Under the pieces are notes generated by a model that worked only from the letters and a program-made list of their open reading frames with translations, ran no database searches and was not told where the DNA came from. A stretch of DNA of 64,000 bases from JBBQKF01 sp038326615 (GTDB lineage Bacteria > Bacillota > Clostridia > Saccharofermentanales > UBA5734): the NCBI GenBank assembly GCA_038326615.1, contig JBBQKF010000001.1, positions 1-64,000 of the forward strand, given 5' to 3'. The position numbers and the translations under genes were made by a program. This document shows, in pieces, positions 42,385 through 51,943 of this stretch. Numbering within the stretch: the first letter of the stretch is position 1; each line of letters begins with the position of its first letter.

Positions 42385-42674
42385 AAAAAAGCTTCCGCCC
42401 ATAGACTGGACGAAAGCTTCAAAAAGAATCTCTTCCGTGGTACCACCAGTTTTTCTCCTGAATAATCACTGACGATTCGCCCAATATTAAAAACGCAATC
42501 ATCAAATTTATCAAAAGACACTCTAGCATCGTTTCGTGATGCAAATATACGTTTTCGCTCCCGGACGACATTCCACTAACTCATATTCGAAGGGTCTTTC
42601 AGCCGATGAACCCTACTCTCTAACGGATGAGAAAATGTACTCTTCCCGTTCAACACGAAAATTTTCTTAACTTG
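42385..42674 (-). promoter_or_regulatory. T-box leader, valine specificity
   Basis: On the minus strand the leader holds the stem I marks GGGAAGAGTA and AGAGAG, a specifier region GGAATGTCGTCCGG containing GTC valine codons (42567-42569, with another GTC at 42564-42566), and the conserved T-box CTGGTGGTACCACGG (42435-42449). A terminator follows: arms of 13 bp (42407-42419 with 42389-42401) and a T-run to 42385. Uncharged tRNA-Val should favour the antiterminator. About 300 further untranslated bases (42086-42384) separate it from the first gene; I see nothing in them. Confidence 0.93.
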
Positions 42675-42680
42675 GTTAAT

Positions 42681-42709
42681 ATCATACAATGAAATCTAGC
42701 ATTAGTCAA
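42681..42709 (-). promoter_or_regulatory. promoter of the valS T-box transcript
   Basis: Minus strand TTGACT (42704-42709), 17-base spacer, TATGAT (42681-42686). Position is right for a transcript starting near 42674, at the beginning of T-box stem I. Confidence 0.8.
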
Positions 42710-42777
42710 GGTTAGCAAATTTACTTTTAAGAGCAATTTTACTTATATGAGCAACTCATATTAGAAGGTTAACGCAA

Positions 42778-43086
42778 TCACTTATAAGAGCAGCAATAAT
42801 CTGCAAATTTTGCTACAATAATTTTGAAACTCGAATTTTCAGGAACAATAAAGCTTTGACCTTCATTAAAATTAGTATAAACGGATTCGCCTTTAATCAT
42901 AATATCCATGTCCCCGCCTAAAACTTCCATCAATTCTTCAGTTGAAGTATTAAATTCGTACTCACCAGCTAACATGAATCCTAAAGTTTTCTTGCTGCCA
43001 TCTGCAAATTTTACTGTCCTGCTTGTAACTTTTCCATCAAAATACACATTTGCTTTCTTAACTACGCTCACATTATTAAATTCCAT
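42778..43086 (-). CDS. ppnP: pyrimidine/purine nucleoside phosphorylase PpnP
   Basis: 102 residues, single cupin fold of the DUF1255/PpnP family: FNNVSVVKKANVYFDGKVTSRTVKFADGSKKTLGFMLAGEYEF, then GQSFIVPENSSFKI. Family members phosphorolyse several nucleosides to base and ribose 1-phosphate. AGAGGAT precedes the ATG. It follows the aldolase gene by 15 bases and may be the last gene of that transcript; a functional link to sugar use is not obvious. Confidence 0.88.
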   Translation of the reverse strand: MEFNNVSVVKKANVYFDGKVTSRTVKFADGSKKTLGFMLAGEYEFNTSTEELMEVLGGDMDIMIKGESVYTNFNEGQSFIVPENSSFKIIVAKFADYCCSYK

Positions 43087-43101
43087 ACGAGAATCCTCTT
43101 T

Positions 43102-44226
43102 CTATTTGGTTTTTTCGGCGATGGACTTTCTGTACTTTTCGCCTTCCCAGTTAGCAATAAAATCTTTACCAGCTTCGCTCATAGTACAAACCTTGCGTCC
43201 TGATTTTTCAATTGTCGAGGTTATGAAAATAACAGCAGTAAGGGTTTCTTCGATGGTCGATGCTTCGCCTCTGAGGCAATTATAAACTATGTCTCCGGTC
43301 TTGCGGTAAATTGTACATTTATTCTTTGCCCAATCCTGTCCATCTTGAGGTAATTCGGTATCAACTATTGTAATATTGCCGTTAAGGAAAACCATCTGGT
43401 CTGGATAAAGTGCATTTACACAGAAATAATCCATGTCATATATCGGATTTACAATCTGTTTTTTAAGCCACGCAGTGTTTGAAATAAATAGGTTTTCTGC
43501 CTGTGATCCTTCTGTATTTTCAATTTCTTCAACAGATATAACAGGAAAGTCCTTTTCGGTGATTTTGAACTCAGAAGCAACAAGCTTGTTTACTTCCTCG
43601 TGAATTTTAAGGCATTCCTCAAGGTCGTCACTTGTCGCAATAAGTCCATGATTTTGCATGAAAATTGCTTTAGGCAACTTGCCTGTCTCACTTAATACAC
43701 GTGCTTGTTCTGCTGCAATTGTAAAAGTTAAGTTTGCGCCTGGATTGATGTATGGAACATATCCGAAACTGTAATTTGCGTTCGCAAGAACTTTTGCGGC
43801 GATTTCACGGCCAGTTACGCAGCATGTTACAAAGTTTGCGTATACAGGATGAGTATGGAGAACATATTTTGATAAAAGTGAATGAAATCCTGCCTCAACA
43901 GAAGGTCTCAATTCTGGTAAACCTTCGATTTTCTGAATTGAATTTTTTGCTACATCTGATCCTGCTTTTTCTACGTCCAAAAGAGTTGAAGGATCTGTGT
44001 TTTTGTAAAATTCCACTATCGACGCATAGGCAAGCACCGCATATGCATCATTTTCTTTGACCTGACTTAAACGAAATCCTGATGCTTTGATAGCCATCAA
44101 TTTATCATCGAATTTGCAGGATGTATTTCCACCGCCGCCTTGCACATAATCAATGCGTTTCCCAGGTTCTACGGAAAGACGCACATAATTTTTAAGGGTT
44201 TCCTTGTTTTTTTCAAAAAAGCTCAT
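43102..44226 (-). CDS. class II aldolase of the rhamnulose-1-phosphate aldolase (RhaE N-domain) type
   Basis: 374 residues. Class II aldolase/adducin domain with GGGGNTS at 29-35, KASGFRL, zinc ligands His124 and His126 (HTHPVY) and His193 (QNHGL). A C-terminal region of about 130 residues resembles the part that joins aldolase to dehydrogenase in the bifunctional RhaE enzymes; here the dehydrogenase domain is absent and an SDR gene is at 53786-55000. ATG 44226 is chosen for AAGGAAAG eight bases before; a TTG at 44247 is in frame. Neighbour of rhaA, hence probable rhamnulose-1-phosphate cleavage to DHAP and lactaldehyde. Confidence 0.82.
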   Translation of the reverse strand: MSFFEKNKETLKNYVRLSVEPGKRIDYVQGGGGNTSCKFDDKLMAIKASGFRLSQVKENDAYAVLAYASIVEFYKNTDPSTLLDVEKAGSDVAKNSIQKIEGLPELRPSVEAGFHSLLSKYVLHTHPVYANFVTCCVTGREIAAKVLANANYSFGYVPYINPGANLTFTIAAEQARVLSETGKLPKAIFMQNHGLIATSDDLEECLKIHEEVNKLVASEFKITEKDFPVISVEEIENTEGSQAENLFISNTAWLKKQIVNPIYDMDYFCVNALYPDQMVFLNGNITIVDTELPQDGQDWAKNKCTIYRKTGDIVYNCLRGEASTIEETLTAVIFITSTIEKSGRKVCTMSEAGKDFIANWEGEKYRKSIAEKTK

Positions 44227-44507
44227 TTTCACTTTCCTTTCATTCAATTAATTCTGATTTGCTAATCTATTATTTTTTTTTATTATTACTATTATTATTC
44301 AACTCTTCCCATTTTTAAGTAACAGAAGTCAAATTTGCAAATATTTATTCGATTTACTAGTTAAAATACAATTTCAATTTTTATAAAATGATTTGATTAG
44401 TATTTTTGAGATGGTAAGTTTTGGAAGCAATATTAACGCAGTACACAACCTTTAATACATAATTCTCGCTTTTCTAATTGGTTTTAACTTAATATATTAT
44501 ACAATTT

Positions 44508-45791
44508 TTATCTCTTTGACAATACATTTTCTTCGTACTCATGAACATCATTTAACCAGTCAGTTCCGGCAGGGACACCCATGTCAAGGCAATATTTATT
44601 CCATACAGCGCCAACAGGAAGCGAACGGAAGTCGTCCATCATAGCAAGACGATCACCAAAACGGCTCTCGATTTCTGCTGTTTGAATTAAATCTGTTGGT
44701 TCAAGTAGTGCGCCAAGAATTGCTTTCTGTGTTGCTCTAGCTCCGATAACCCATGCAGATATACGGTTTATAGATGCATCAAAGAAGTCAAGTGCAAGAT
44801 GGACACGCTCGAAAGCATCAGCGCGTTTGATTTCGCGGATAACTTCCTGAACATCATCATTTGAAATTACAACGTGGTCAGAATCCCAACGAACTCCGCG
44901 GCTTACATGAACGAGGATGTCTTTATTGAATAGCAACAAAGCACTGATTTTGTCAGCAATTGTTTCGGTTGGGTGGAAATGCCCCATATCAAGTGTTAAC
45001 ATAAGGTCTTCATTTCCTTTAGTTTTTGCATAGCCAAGATAGCTCATGTAAAATTCATGTGAACCAACAACAAAACTTTCTGATCCAATTCCAAAAAGTT
45101 TAGATTCAAGGCCTTCAAGATAAACATCCGGAGATATGGTTTCTTCAAGAATCTCATCAAGTGAATCTTTGAGGAGCTTTCTGTAAAGAGTTTTGTTTGC
45201 AGTAAGATCCTTCATGCCGTCTGGAATCCATATGTTTGTGACACAGGCAGATCCACAGGCGCGTCCCATATCGGCAGCTATACGACGGCTTGCTTTTACA
45301 TGATCAATCCAGAAACGACGAATTTCATCTTTAGGATTTGAAAGTGTAAGATTATCAGCAGCCATTGGGTGTCCAAAACAAGAAGGGTTGAAATCAAGAC
45401 CGATTTTTCTTGAAACTGCCCAGTCAATCCACTTTTGGAAATGCTTTGTCTCGTATTTATTACGATCAACTTTTTCACCTTCAAGTTCTGCATAACATGC
45501 ATGAACATTAACTCTTTGCTTTCCTGGTAGAAGGCTCATTGTTTTATCTAAATCAGCACGAAGCTCCACACCATCTCTTGATTTACCAGGGTAGTTTCCT
45601 GTTACCATAATACCACCGGATGTTCCACCAGAGCCGGCTTCAAGTCCTTGAATATCATCTCCCTGCCAGCAGTGAAGTGAAACTTCAATTGATTTCATCT
45701 TCTCAAGCACAGCCTCGACGTCTACACCATATTGAGAATAAAGGGTTTTAGCGGCTTCGTAAGCCAAATTGACATTTTCTTTTGAATGCAT
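44508..45791 (-). CDS. rhaA: L-rhamnose isomerase
   Basis: 427 residues, close to E. coli RhaA. TIM-barrel isomerase converting L-rhamnose to L-rhamnulose; family segments visible are SLHCWQGDD, GLDFNPSCFGHP, LDMGHFHPTE and VSRGVRWDSDHVV, which contain the metal ligands. GGGAGG precedes the ATG. The kinase RhaB, which normally acts next, is not in the window. A 260-base gap with nothing recognised separates it from the aldolase. Confidence 0.96.
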   Translation of the reverse strand: MHSKENVNLAYEAAKTLYSQYGVDVEAVLEKMKSIEVSLHCWQGDDIQGLEAGSGGTSGGIMVTGNYPGKSRDGVELRADLDKTMSLLPGKQRVNVHACYAELEGEKVDRNKYETKHFQKWIDWAVSRKIGLDFNPSCFGHPMAADNLTLSNPKDEIRRFWIDHVKASRRIAADMGRACGSACVTNIWIPDGMKDLTANKTLYRKLLKDSLDEILEETISPDVYLEGLESKLFGIGSESFVVGSHEFYMSYLGYAKTKGNEDLMLTLDMGHFHPTETIADKISALLLFNKDILVHVSRGVRWDSDHVVISNDDVQEVIREIKRADAFERVHLALDFFDASINRISAWVIGARATQKAILGALLEPTDLIQTAEIESRFGDRLAMMDDFRSLPVGAVWNKYCLDMGVPAGTDWLNDVHEYEENVLSKR

Positions 45792-46228
45792 TTTGAAATC
45801 CTCCCTTTTAATTTTTGCAAAATTTTACTTTTTAATGTGATCAAAGTATTGGTTTTTAATATAATCAAATTATTTGTTTCTAAAATTAACAAAGCATCAG
45901 GCTTTTATGGTTTTTATGGTTTTATTGGTTTTTATGTATATTAAAATCTCAGATAACGAGTTAACAATAACGAGCAACAGATTTGACTATGATATGGAAT
46001 GTATAATGATTTATACCTTATTATGATTGAACAAGTAAATTATTTCAAGCAATTTTAAAAAAATATTATTTCTTTATCTAAAATTATTATAAGATCCCTA
46101 TGAAATTCTTATGATGTTCTTATAAATTTCCTATAATAATCTTATAACAATTTTTTAAAGTTCATATAATATTCTTACAAATTTCCTATAATAATATTTG
46201 GAAATCATATAAATTTCTTATAAAATTA
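45792..46228. other. rhaA-PHP intergenic stretch with direct repeats
   Basis: 437 AT-rich bases without a gene. CTTATAAATTTCCTATAA at 46119 recurs with one change at 46174, 55 bases apart, and short GGTTTTTATGG-like repeats lie at about 45904-45937. No convincing promoter or operator was identified; the length suggests an internal regulatory region for rhaA. Confidence 0.5.
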
Positions 46229-47524
46229 TTATGAAAATCTCATCTTTGCATAATCTTTAAAAAACGCAATTCTCTTGTATAACGAAGGCATCTTTGACAC
46301 TGTTTTGTCAGAGAACATCCCTTCTGAAAGATCAATAGTTGCACTCCATTCATGGCCAATAAGCGCCCATGCGGCATCAATAAGGTTTGCAAACTCAGGT
46401 TTACGCATTGCTTCACAGACGAATTTCTGTCGTGGTTGATTTATATCTTCACCACTTATTTGGAAAAACCCGTTCTTGTCACAATTAGCACGAAGTCTTT
46501 CGAGTTGTGCAGGTGTATTTCTAGAAGGCATATATGTTATTGAATTAAAGCCAGTCTCACGAATTGTATTAAACACATCATCAAGGAATTCATCTTCGAA
46601 TTTTTGTGCTTTCTTATCGCCGGTAACTGATTCTGTAACATCTCCAAGGTATGCATATGCAAGAATTATTCCGTGTTTTTTTGTAAATGCTGCAACCTCG
46701 GCTATTGGAAGTGCTTCTTTTGTGGCAGGAATATAAAATTGTTCAACCATATTTCCTTTTAAAATATTTAAAAGGTCGTATTCATAAATTTCATTTGATT
46801 TGTCAAGAAGAAGCTCTCTGGTTTTACCTTTTACTGAGATATTAAGAGATTTCTCCATGAAATCAAGAAGTTTTTCACCTCTGCCAAACTGGGTTGTGAG
46901 TTTTTTTGCAACAGCATAAAGGAGATGCCTTTCGGTAACACTTCCTCCTTCATGAGCCATTGATAGGGGGAGAACGTCTAAATCATAATCAACTTCGATT
47001 CTTGCGGGCAAAAGAATTTTATTAATTTCAACTATCATTTCGCGATTTCTAATGCCACGGGCAACACAGATAGGTGCAAAAAATTCTTTTAATGCAGGAA
47101 TTGCTGTATGCGGAATTCCGTGCATTGCAACATATGCAACTGTATCCTGATCAGGATTGTTAATCCTTCGTCCATCAAGAATTGTTCCTGCAAATGTTGC
47201 CCTTACTTCAGCTCCGATAGTCGTAGGCATTCCCATTATAAGTCCTGCCTTAATAAATTCCTCGGCACCACTAATTGAATCATGGTCCATAATCCCAGTT
47301 GTCAAAAGCCCTGTTTCCCATGAACGGTATACTGCTTTTGCCGGTGAATATGGTGAAAACGAGTAGATTGAATGAATATGGCTGTTAACGTCATTTTGTC
47401 TTATTGGCGCAGAGATAAAACCTTTATCTACTGCATCTTTTAGCTTATTTAACGCAAGAAGCCTGTCATCCATATTTGGTGCATTTAATTCTGATATTAG
47501 GATGTCGATTTCATTTTGTTCCAT
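46229..47524 (-). CDS. PHP-domain protein, probable metal-dependent phosphoesterase
   Basis: 431 residues. The PHP metal motif is clear: NSHIHSIYSFSPYSP with His49 and His51, then IMDHDS with Asp80, His81 and Asp82, and GAEVRATFAG. After the domain come long alpha-helical parts with SGEDINQPRQKF. PHP proteins hydrolyse phosphoesters; the substrate here is unknown. AAGGAG precedes the ATG. Its position between rhaA and the E1 gene suggests a role with a sugar phosphate, as inference only. Confidence 0.82.
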   Translation of the reverse strand: MEQNEIDILISELNAPNMDDRLLALNKLKDAVDKGFISAPIRQNDVNSHIHSIYSFSPYSPAKAVYRSWETGLLTTGIMDHDSISGAEEFIKAGLIMGMPTTIGAEVRATFAGTILDGRRINNPDQDTVAYVAMHGIPHTAIPALKEFFAPICVARGIRNREMIVEINKILLPARIEVDYDLDVLPLSMAHEGGSVTERHLLYAVAKKLTTQFGRGEKLLDFMEKSLNISVKGKTRELLLDKSNEIYEYDLLNILKGNMVEQFYIPATKEALPIAEVAAFTKKHGIILAYAYLGDVTESVTGDKKAQKFEDEFLDDVFNTIRETGFNSITYMPSRNTPAQLERLRANCDKNGFFQISGEDINQPRQKFVCEAMRKPEFANLIDAAWALIGHEWSATIDLSEGMFSDKTVSKMPSLYKRIAFFKDYAKMRFS

Positions 47525-47588
47525 AAAAGTCTCCTTTTATAAAGTTTTAACACAATTAATCCGTGTAAAAATTGTTTGGATGAAAGGA

Positions 47589-47706
47589 AAAACTTCGCAA
47601 GACAAGGCGCGGGAAGCTTCAAATGAAGGATCATATACATAACATGTGACTGAATTTGAAGCATTCCGCAACGCAGTAAGTCATAAAATGACGATTGCGA
47701 AGTTTT
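47589..47706. repeat. 118-bp imperfect palindrome, MITE-like
   Basis: Outer arms AAAACTTCGCAA (47589-47600) and TTGCGAAGTTTT (47695-47706); inner arms GGAAGCTTCAAAT and ATTTGAAGCATTCC. GC-rich relative to its surroundings (AAGGCGCGGG). It fills most of the gap between the E1 and PHP genes. It may be a small mobile element or an intercistronic RNA structure; it has no coding capacity. Confidence 0.75.
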
Positions 47707-47718
47707 AACACATCCCGA

Positions 47719-50196
47719 TTAGACGCCGAGTTTAGCACGTCTCATAAGTTCCACATCATTGAAACTACGAGTAGGTGTATATCCTGCGATAGGCATAATG
47801 CGCTCGTGAATTATGTCGATGAACCAATCTTCTTGTGGGAAGAAGTGTTCTTCAAGCTCAAAAGCAGGTGTAATCCAGTTACGTGAACCAAGAACAACTG
47901 CAGGCGCATCAAGATCGTCAAAGCAAAGGTCGTTAATATTTCTTGCAAGGTCATTTAAGTATGAACCACGGTCACATGCATCACTTGAAAGAAGAATTTT
48001 TCCTGTCTTTTTAACAGACTCAACAACTTTTTCGAAATTAAATGGAACCATTGAACGTGCATCAATAACTTCAGCACTGATTCCGTATTTTTCTTCAAGT
48101 GTTTTTGCAGCGTCAAGGGCACGATAAAGTGTTGCACCAATTGTTAGAATTGTAATGTCTTTACCTGCTCTTTTGATATCTGGTTCACCAATAGGAATTT
48201 CATAGCTTTCAACAGGTACGCCACCAGTGTGGAATTGTTCTGCGATATCATATAATCTTTGGCTTTCAAAGAATATAACAGGGTCAGATCCGTTAAGAGC
48301 AGTTGTCATAAGACCCTTCGCATCGTAAGGTGTTACAGGGAAAACAACTTTTATTCCAGGAATTTGTGTAACAAGAGATGTCCAATCCTGTGAGTGCTGT
48401 GCGCCATATTTAGACCCAACAGAAACACGTAGTACTACAGGCATTTTGAGAATTCCTGCTGACATTGCCTGCCATTTTGGAAGCTGGTTGAAAACTTCAT
48501 CTCCAGCACGGCCTAAGAAGTCACAGTACATAAGCTCGACAAGTGCACGTCCTCCGCACATTGCATATCCGACTGCAGATCCAACGATAGCAGCTTCTGC
48601 AATTGGTGAGTTAAATAAACGGTGGTAAGGAATTGCTTCTGTTAATCCACGATAAACAGCGAAAGCGCCGCCCCAGTCACGATTTTCTTCGCCATAAGCA
48701 ATCAATGTTGGATCTTCGTAGAATTTGTCGATTATTGCTTCAAAAACAGCATCTCTGTACTGATAAACTTTGTTTTTAGAAACTGCTTTACCATTTGCAT
48801 CAAATGCAAAACGCTCTTTTTTTGCGATTGCAAGTACACGAGGATTTTCTTCTTTTGGCATAAGAACATCTGGCTTACGGTCTTCCATTTTTGCAATTTT
48901 CTGATTTGAAAACATTATTTTCTCAATAGCATCAGGTGTTTTGAAAAGATCCATACGAGGTGAAATGACAGGGTCTGAAGCCATCTGAACAGCATTTGTA
49001 ACAGTCTGAATAATCATATCGTCGATTGCTGCAAAATCACTGTCTTTTGCAACACCAGCTGCAATTAATTTGAGTCTGAAATCAACAATTGAATCCTGAG
49101 CCATCCATGCGTCTTTTTCTTCTGTTGTACGATATGAATCAGCATCAGAAGGTGAATGTCCTGAATAACGATAAGTTAGAGTATCAAGAAGCACAGGACC
49201 ATTTTTGTTCTTAAGAATATCAATTTTTCTTGTCATTGCTTCGATCACGGCAAGAGGGTTATATCCATCAATTCTCTCAGAATGCATCTGTTCTTTGTTA
49301 ACACCAGCACCGATTCTTGCAAGGAAATCATATCCCATTGTTTCTCCGCGTGTTTGTCCGCCCATAGCGTACTGATTGTCCATAACATTAAGAAGTAATG
49401 GTAATCCGCCCTTCATATCGCCTTCCCAAAGAGTTTTGTACTGATCCATAACTGACATCATGATTCCTTCCCAAACAGGACCGCATGCCATAGAACCATC
49501 ACCTATATTACAAATAACAATTCCCTTTTTGCGATTAACTTTTTTGAAAAGAGCAGCACCTACAGAAATATCAGCAGATCCACCAACGATTGCGTTGTTA
49601 GGATAAATTCCGAAAGGAAGGAAAAATGCATGCATTGATCCGCCAAGACCCTTATGGAATCCTGTTTCTTTTGCAAATATTTCAGCTAAAGCACCGTATA
49701 TAAGGAAATCAATTGCAATTTCTTTAACTGTTTTGCTCTTACCCTCATGGAAATTTAATACTGCACGGTATGCATCTCCACCAAGGAATTCTTCCATAAT
49801 TGACACTAACTCAGCGTCAGAAAGCTTATGAATGGATGAAAGCCCTTTTGCAAGAATTTCACCATGACTTCTGTGAGAACCGAAAATATAGTCATCAGTT
49901 GTTAGCAAATATGCTTGTCCAACTGAAGATGCTTCCTGTCCCATTGAAAGATGTGCTGGACCTGGATTATTATAATCAATACCATTATAAGCATTAGTTG
50001 TTTTGATTGTGTAAAGCATTGTTTCGAACTCACGGATAAAACGCATGTCGCGGTAGATTCTCATAAAATCTTCTTTTGAGTAATTTGCCTTTTCCTGTTC
50101 GATTGTCTTTTCGTACTGGTTTACAGGGATTTTGTTAAATTCAATAAACCCTGGTTTCCTCATTTCTGTAGGATCAATGTGCAAAATTTTAGTCAT
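47719..50196 (-). CDS. fused E1 alpha/beta thiamine-diphosphate dehydrogenase
   Basis: 825 residues. E1-alpha (about 40-415) contains the thiamine motif GDGSMACG at 232-239 followed by N274; E1-beta (about 476-820) has EENRDWGGAFAVYRGL, FNSPIAEAAIVGSAVGYA and DFLGRAGDEVFNQL. The two parts are joined by a 60-residue linker. Such enzymes decarboxylate a 2-oxoacid, or cleave acetoin, and pass the acyl unit to lipoyl-E2. E3 and E2 genes follow upstream in order. ATG 50196 is chosen because GGAGG is eight bases before it; an earlier in-frame TTG overlaps that site. Substrate not identifiable. Confidence 0.92.
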   Translation of the reverse strand: MTKILHIDPTEMRKPGFIEFNKIPVNQYEKTIEQEKANYSKEDFMRIYRDMRFIREFETMLYTIKTTNAYNGIDYNNPGPAHLSMGQEASSVGQAYLLTTDDYIFGSHRSHGEILAKGLSSIHKLSDAELVSIMEEFLGGDAYRAVLNFHEGKSKTVKEIAIDFLIYGALAEIFAKETGFHKGLGGSMHAFFLPFGIYPNNAIVGGSADISVGAALFKKVNRKKGIVICNIGDGSMACGPVWEGIMMSVMDQYKTLWEGDMKGGLPLLLNVMDNQYAMGGQTRGETMGYDFLARIGAGVNKEQMHSERIDGYNPLAVIEAMTRKIDILKNKNGPVLLDTLTYRYSGHSPSDADSYRTTEEKDAWMAQDSIVDFRLKLIAAGVAKDSDFAAIDDMIIQTVTNAVQMASDPVISPRMDLFKTPDAIEKIMFSNQKIAKMEDRKPDVLMPKEENPRVLAIAKKERFAFDANGKAVSKNKVYQYRDAVFEAIIDKFYEDPTLIAYGEENRDWGGAFAVYRGLTEAIPYHRLFNSPIAEAAIVGSAVGYAMCGGRALVELMYCDFLGRAGDEVFNQLPKWQAMSAGILKMPVVLRVSVGSKYGAQHSQDWTSLVTQIPGIKVVFPVTPYDAKGLMTTALNGSDPVIFFESQRLYDIAEQFHTGGVPVESYEIPIGEPDIKRAGKDITILTIGATLYRALDAAKTLEEKYGISAEVIDARSMVPFNFEKVVESVKKTGKILLSSDACDRGSYLNDLARNINDLCFDDLDAPAVVLGSRNWITPAFELEEHFFPQEDWFIDIIHERIMPIAGYTPTRSFNDVELMRRAKLGV

Positions 50197-50240
50197 TTCT
50201 ATTACCTCCAATTATTTCAATTCTTTTTTCTTACTATTTA

Positions 50241-50366
50241 TTTTACTATTTTTTATTTCTCAATTTAATACTTTTACTATTTTTTATTTCTCAATTTAAT
50301 ACTTTTACTTTTTTTATTTCTTAATTTAATAACTTTTTTATATTGTTTTCTTGTATTGTTTTCTTG
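50241..50366. repeat. 31-bp and 13-bp tandem repeats in the E1-E3 gap
   Basis: The 372-base gap 50197-50568 contains two exact 31-bp units (50241-50271, 50272-50302) and a degenerate third, then TATTGTTTTCTTG twice (50341-50353, 50354-50366). No gene; no clear promoter. Otherwise AT-rich with nothing recognised. Confidence 0.85.
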
Positions 50367-50568
50367 TATTGTTATTCCAATTCTTTTCCTAGACTGTTTA
50401 AATAACTGCAAGTGTCACTTTTATGTTCTTCTGTTAAAACTGCACTATTCTCAATTTTGCTTCTAGTCCTTTTGCTTTGATTCTATGTGTGCCAATAAAA
50501 TTTTTCATTGATATATTTTCATTCTTGAAAAATTAAGTCGACTAAAAATCAAAAGGCTCTGTTACATT

Positions 50569-51930
50569 TTATAATTGAAAAATGGCTTCGCGGATTATCT
50601 CGCAGACTGTAGGATGAGGAAAAATGAATTCTTTGATATCTTCAATTTTCATTTCAGTTTCAATAAGCATCGCTGCTGCAACTATAATTTCTGATGCATA
50701 ACTTCCTATAATATGACATCCAATCATACGATTGCGAGAAGGCTCAACGAGAACTTTACAAATTCCGTCTCCGCCTTCATTTTCAGCCATGTAGCGGCCA
50801 GAATAATTCATGGAAATATTTGCCACCTTATATTCGATCCCTTTAGCTTTACAGGTTTCTTCTGTTTCACCGACACATCCAACTTCTGGATTTGTGTAAA
50901 TAACTGAAGGAACCGCGTTGTAACGTACAACATCTTTTTTGCCCAAAATGTTATTAATTACAACTTCAGATTCTCTGTAAGCTGCGTGAGCGAGCATCCA
51001 TACACCATTAACATCACCTGTTGCAAAAACTCCTGGGACGTTTGTGTTTCCTTTGTCATCAACAACAATGTGTCCACGTTCTATAAGTACGCCTATATTT
51101 TCGAGTCCAAATCCTGCTGTTACAGGTCTTCTTCCGATCGACATTAGTACATACTCTGCTTCGATTAATTCTTTTTTACCATTATCTTCGTATTCTACGA
51201 AACCTTTTGGCATTCCTGTTACTTTACATAAAAGTTTAAATGTAACGCCCTTCTTCTCATAGTTTTTCTGAAGAATTGTTGAAATTTCACGGTCTGTTGG
51301 TCCTGCAATTTTCTCTAACATTTCTATAACAGTTACTTTAGATCCTACAGAGTTAAAATAACTTGCCATTTCAAGACCAATGACGCCTCCACCAACTACA
51401 ACAAGTGATTTAGGTATGATTTCAAGGTTTAAAATTTCACGGTTAGTCATAACATAACCCTGCTCAAGACCGACTTTCGCTCCGGGAATTGGGGGTACAA
51501 TTGCTTCAGAACCTGTACAAATTAGCAACTTTGATGTTTCTAAAATTTCATCACCAACTTTTACTTTGATGACACCATTTTCACGGCTAACAATTTCGCC
51601 AAATCCTTCTTTAACAGTAACATGGTTTGCTTTCATCTGGCCTTTGATCCCGGCTACAAGGTTTTTAACAACCTTATTTTTTCTTGCGATTACTGTTTTC
51701 TGGTCGATTGAAGCACCTGTTGTTGTTACGCCATATTTTTCACCGTGGTTTGCATAATCAAATATTTTAGCACTGTTGAGTAAGGTTTTTGATGGTACAC
51801 AGCCTTCATTAAGACAAACTCCGCCTAAAAAGCGTTTTTCTATTAGCAAAGTTTTAAGACCGCCATGACCTGAACGTTCAGCTGCAAGATATCCTGCAGG
51901 ACCGCCGCCAAGAATAATTATATCGTACAT
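50569..51930 (-). CDS. lpdA: dihydrolipoyl dehydrogenase (E3)
   Basis: 453 residues. FAD site GGGPAGYLAAE, redox-active pair Cys39 and Cys44 (GGVCLNEGCVPSK), NAD site VVGGGVIGLEMA, and the C-terminal HPTVCEII carrying the catalytic His. Reoxidises dihydrolipoyl-E2. AAAGGA precedes the ATG and the E2 stop is 13 bases upstream, so E2 and E3 are one transcript. No lipoyl domain is attached. Confidence 0.96.
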   Translation of the reverse strand: MYDIIILGGGPAGYLAAERSGHGGLKTLLIEKRFLGGVCLNEGCVPSKTLLNSAKIFDYANHGEKYGVTTTGASIDQKTVIARKNKVVKNLVAGIKGQMKANHVTVKEGFGEIVSRENGVIKVKVGDEILETSKLLICTGSEAIVPPIPGAKVGLEQGYVMTNREILNLEIIPKSLVVVGGGVIGLEMASYFNSVGSKVTVIEMLEKIAGPTDREISTILQKNYEKKGVTFKLLCKVTGMPKGFVEYEDNGKKELIEAEYVLMSIGRRPVTAGFGLENIGVLIERGHIVVDDKGNTNVPGVFATGDVNGVWMLAHAAYRESEVVINNILGKKDVVRYNAVPSVIYTNPEVGCVGETEETCKAKGIEYKVANISMNYSGRYMAENEGGDGICKVLVEPSRNRMIGCHIIGSYASEIIVAAAMLIETEMKIEDIKEFIFPHPTVCEIIREAIFQL

Positions 51931-51943
51931 CGTTATATCCTTT

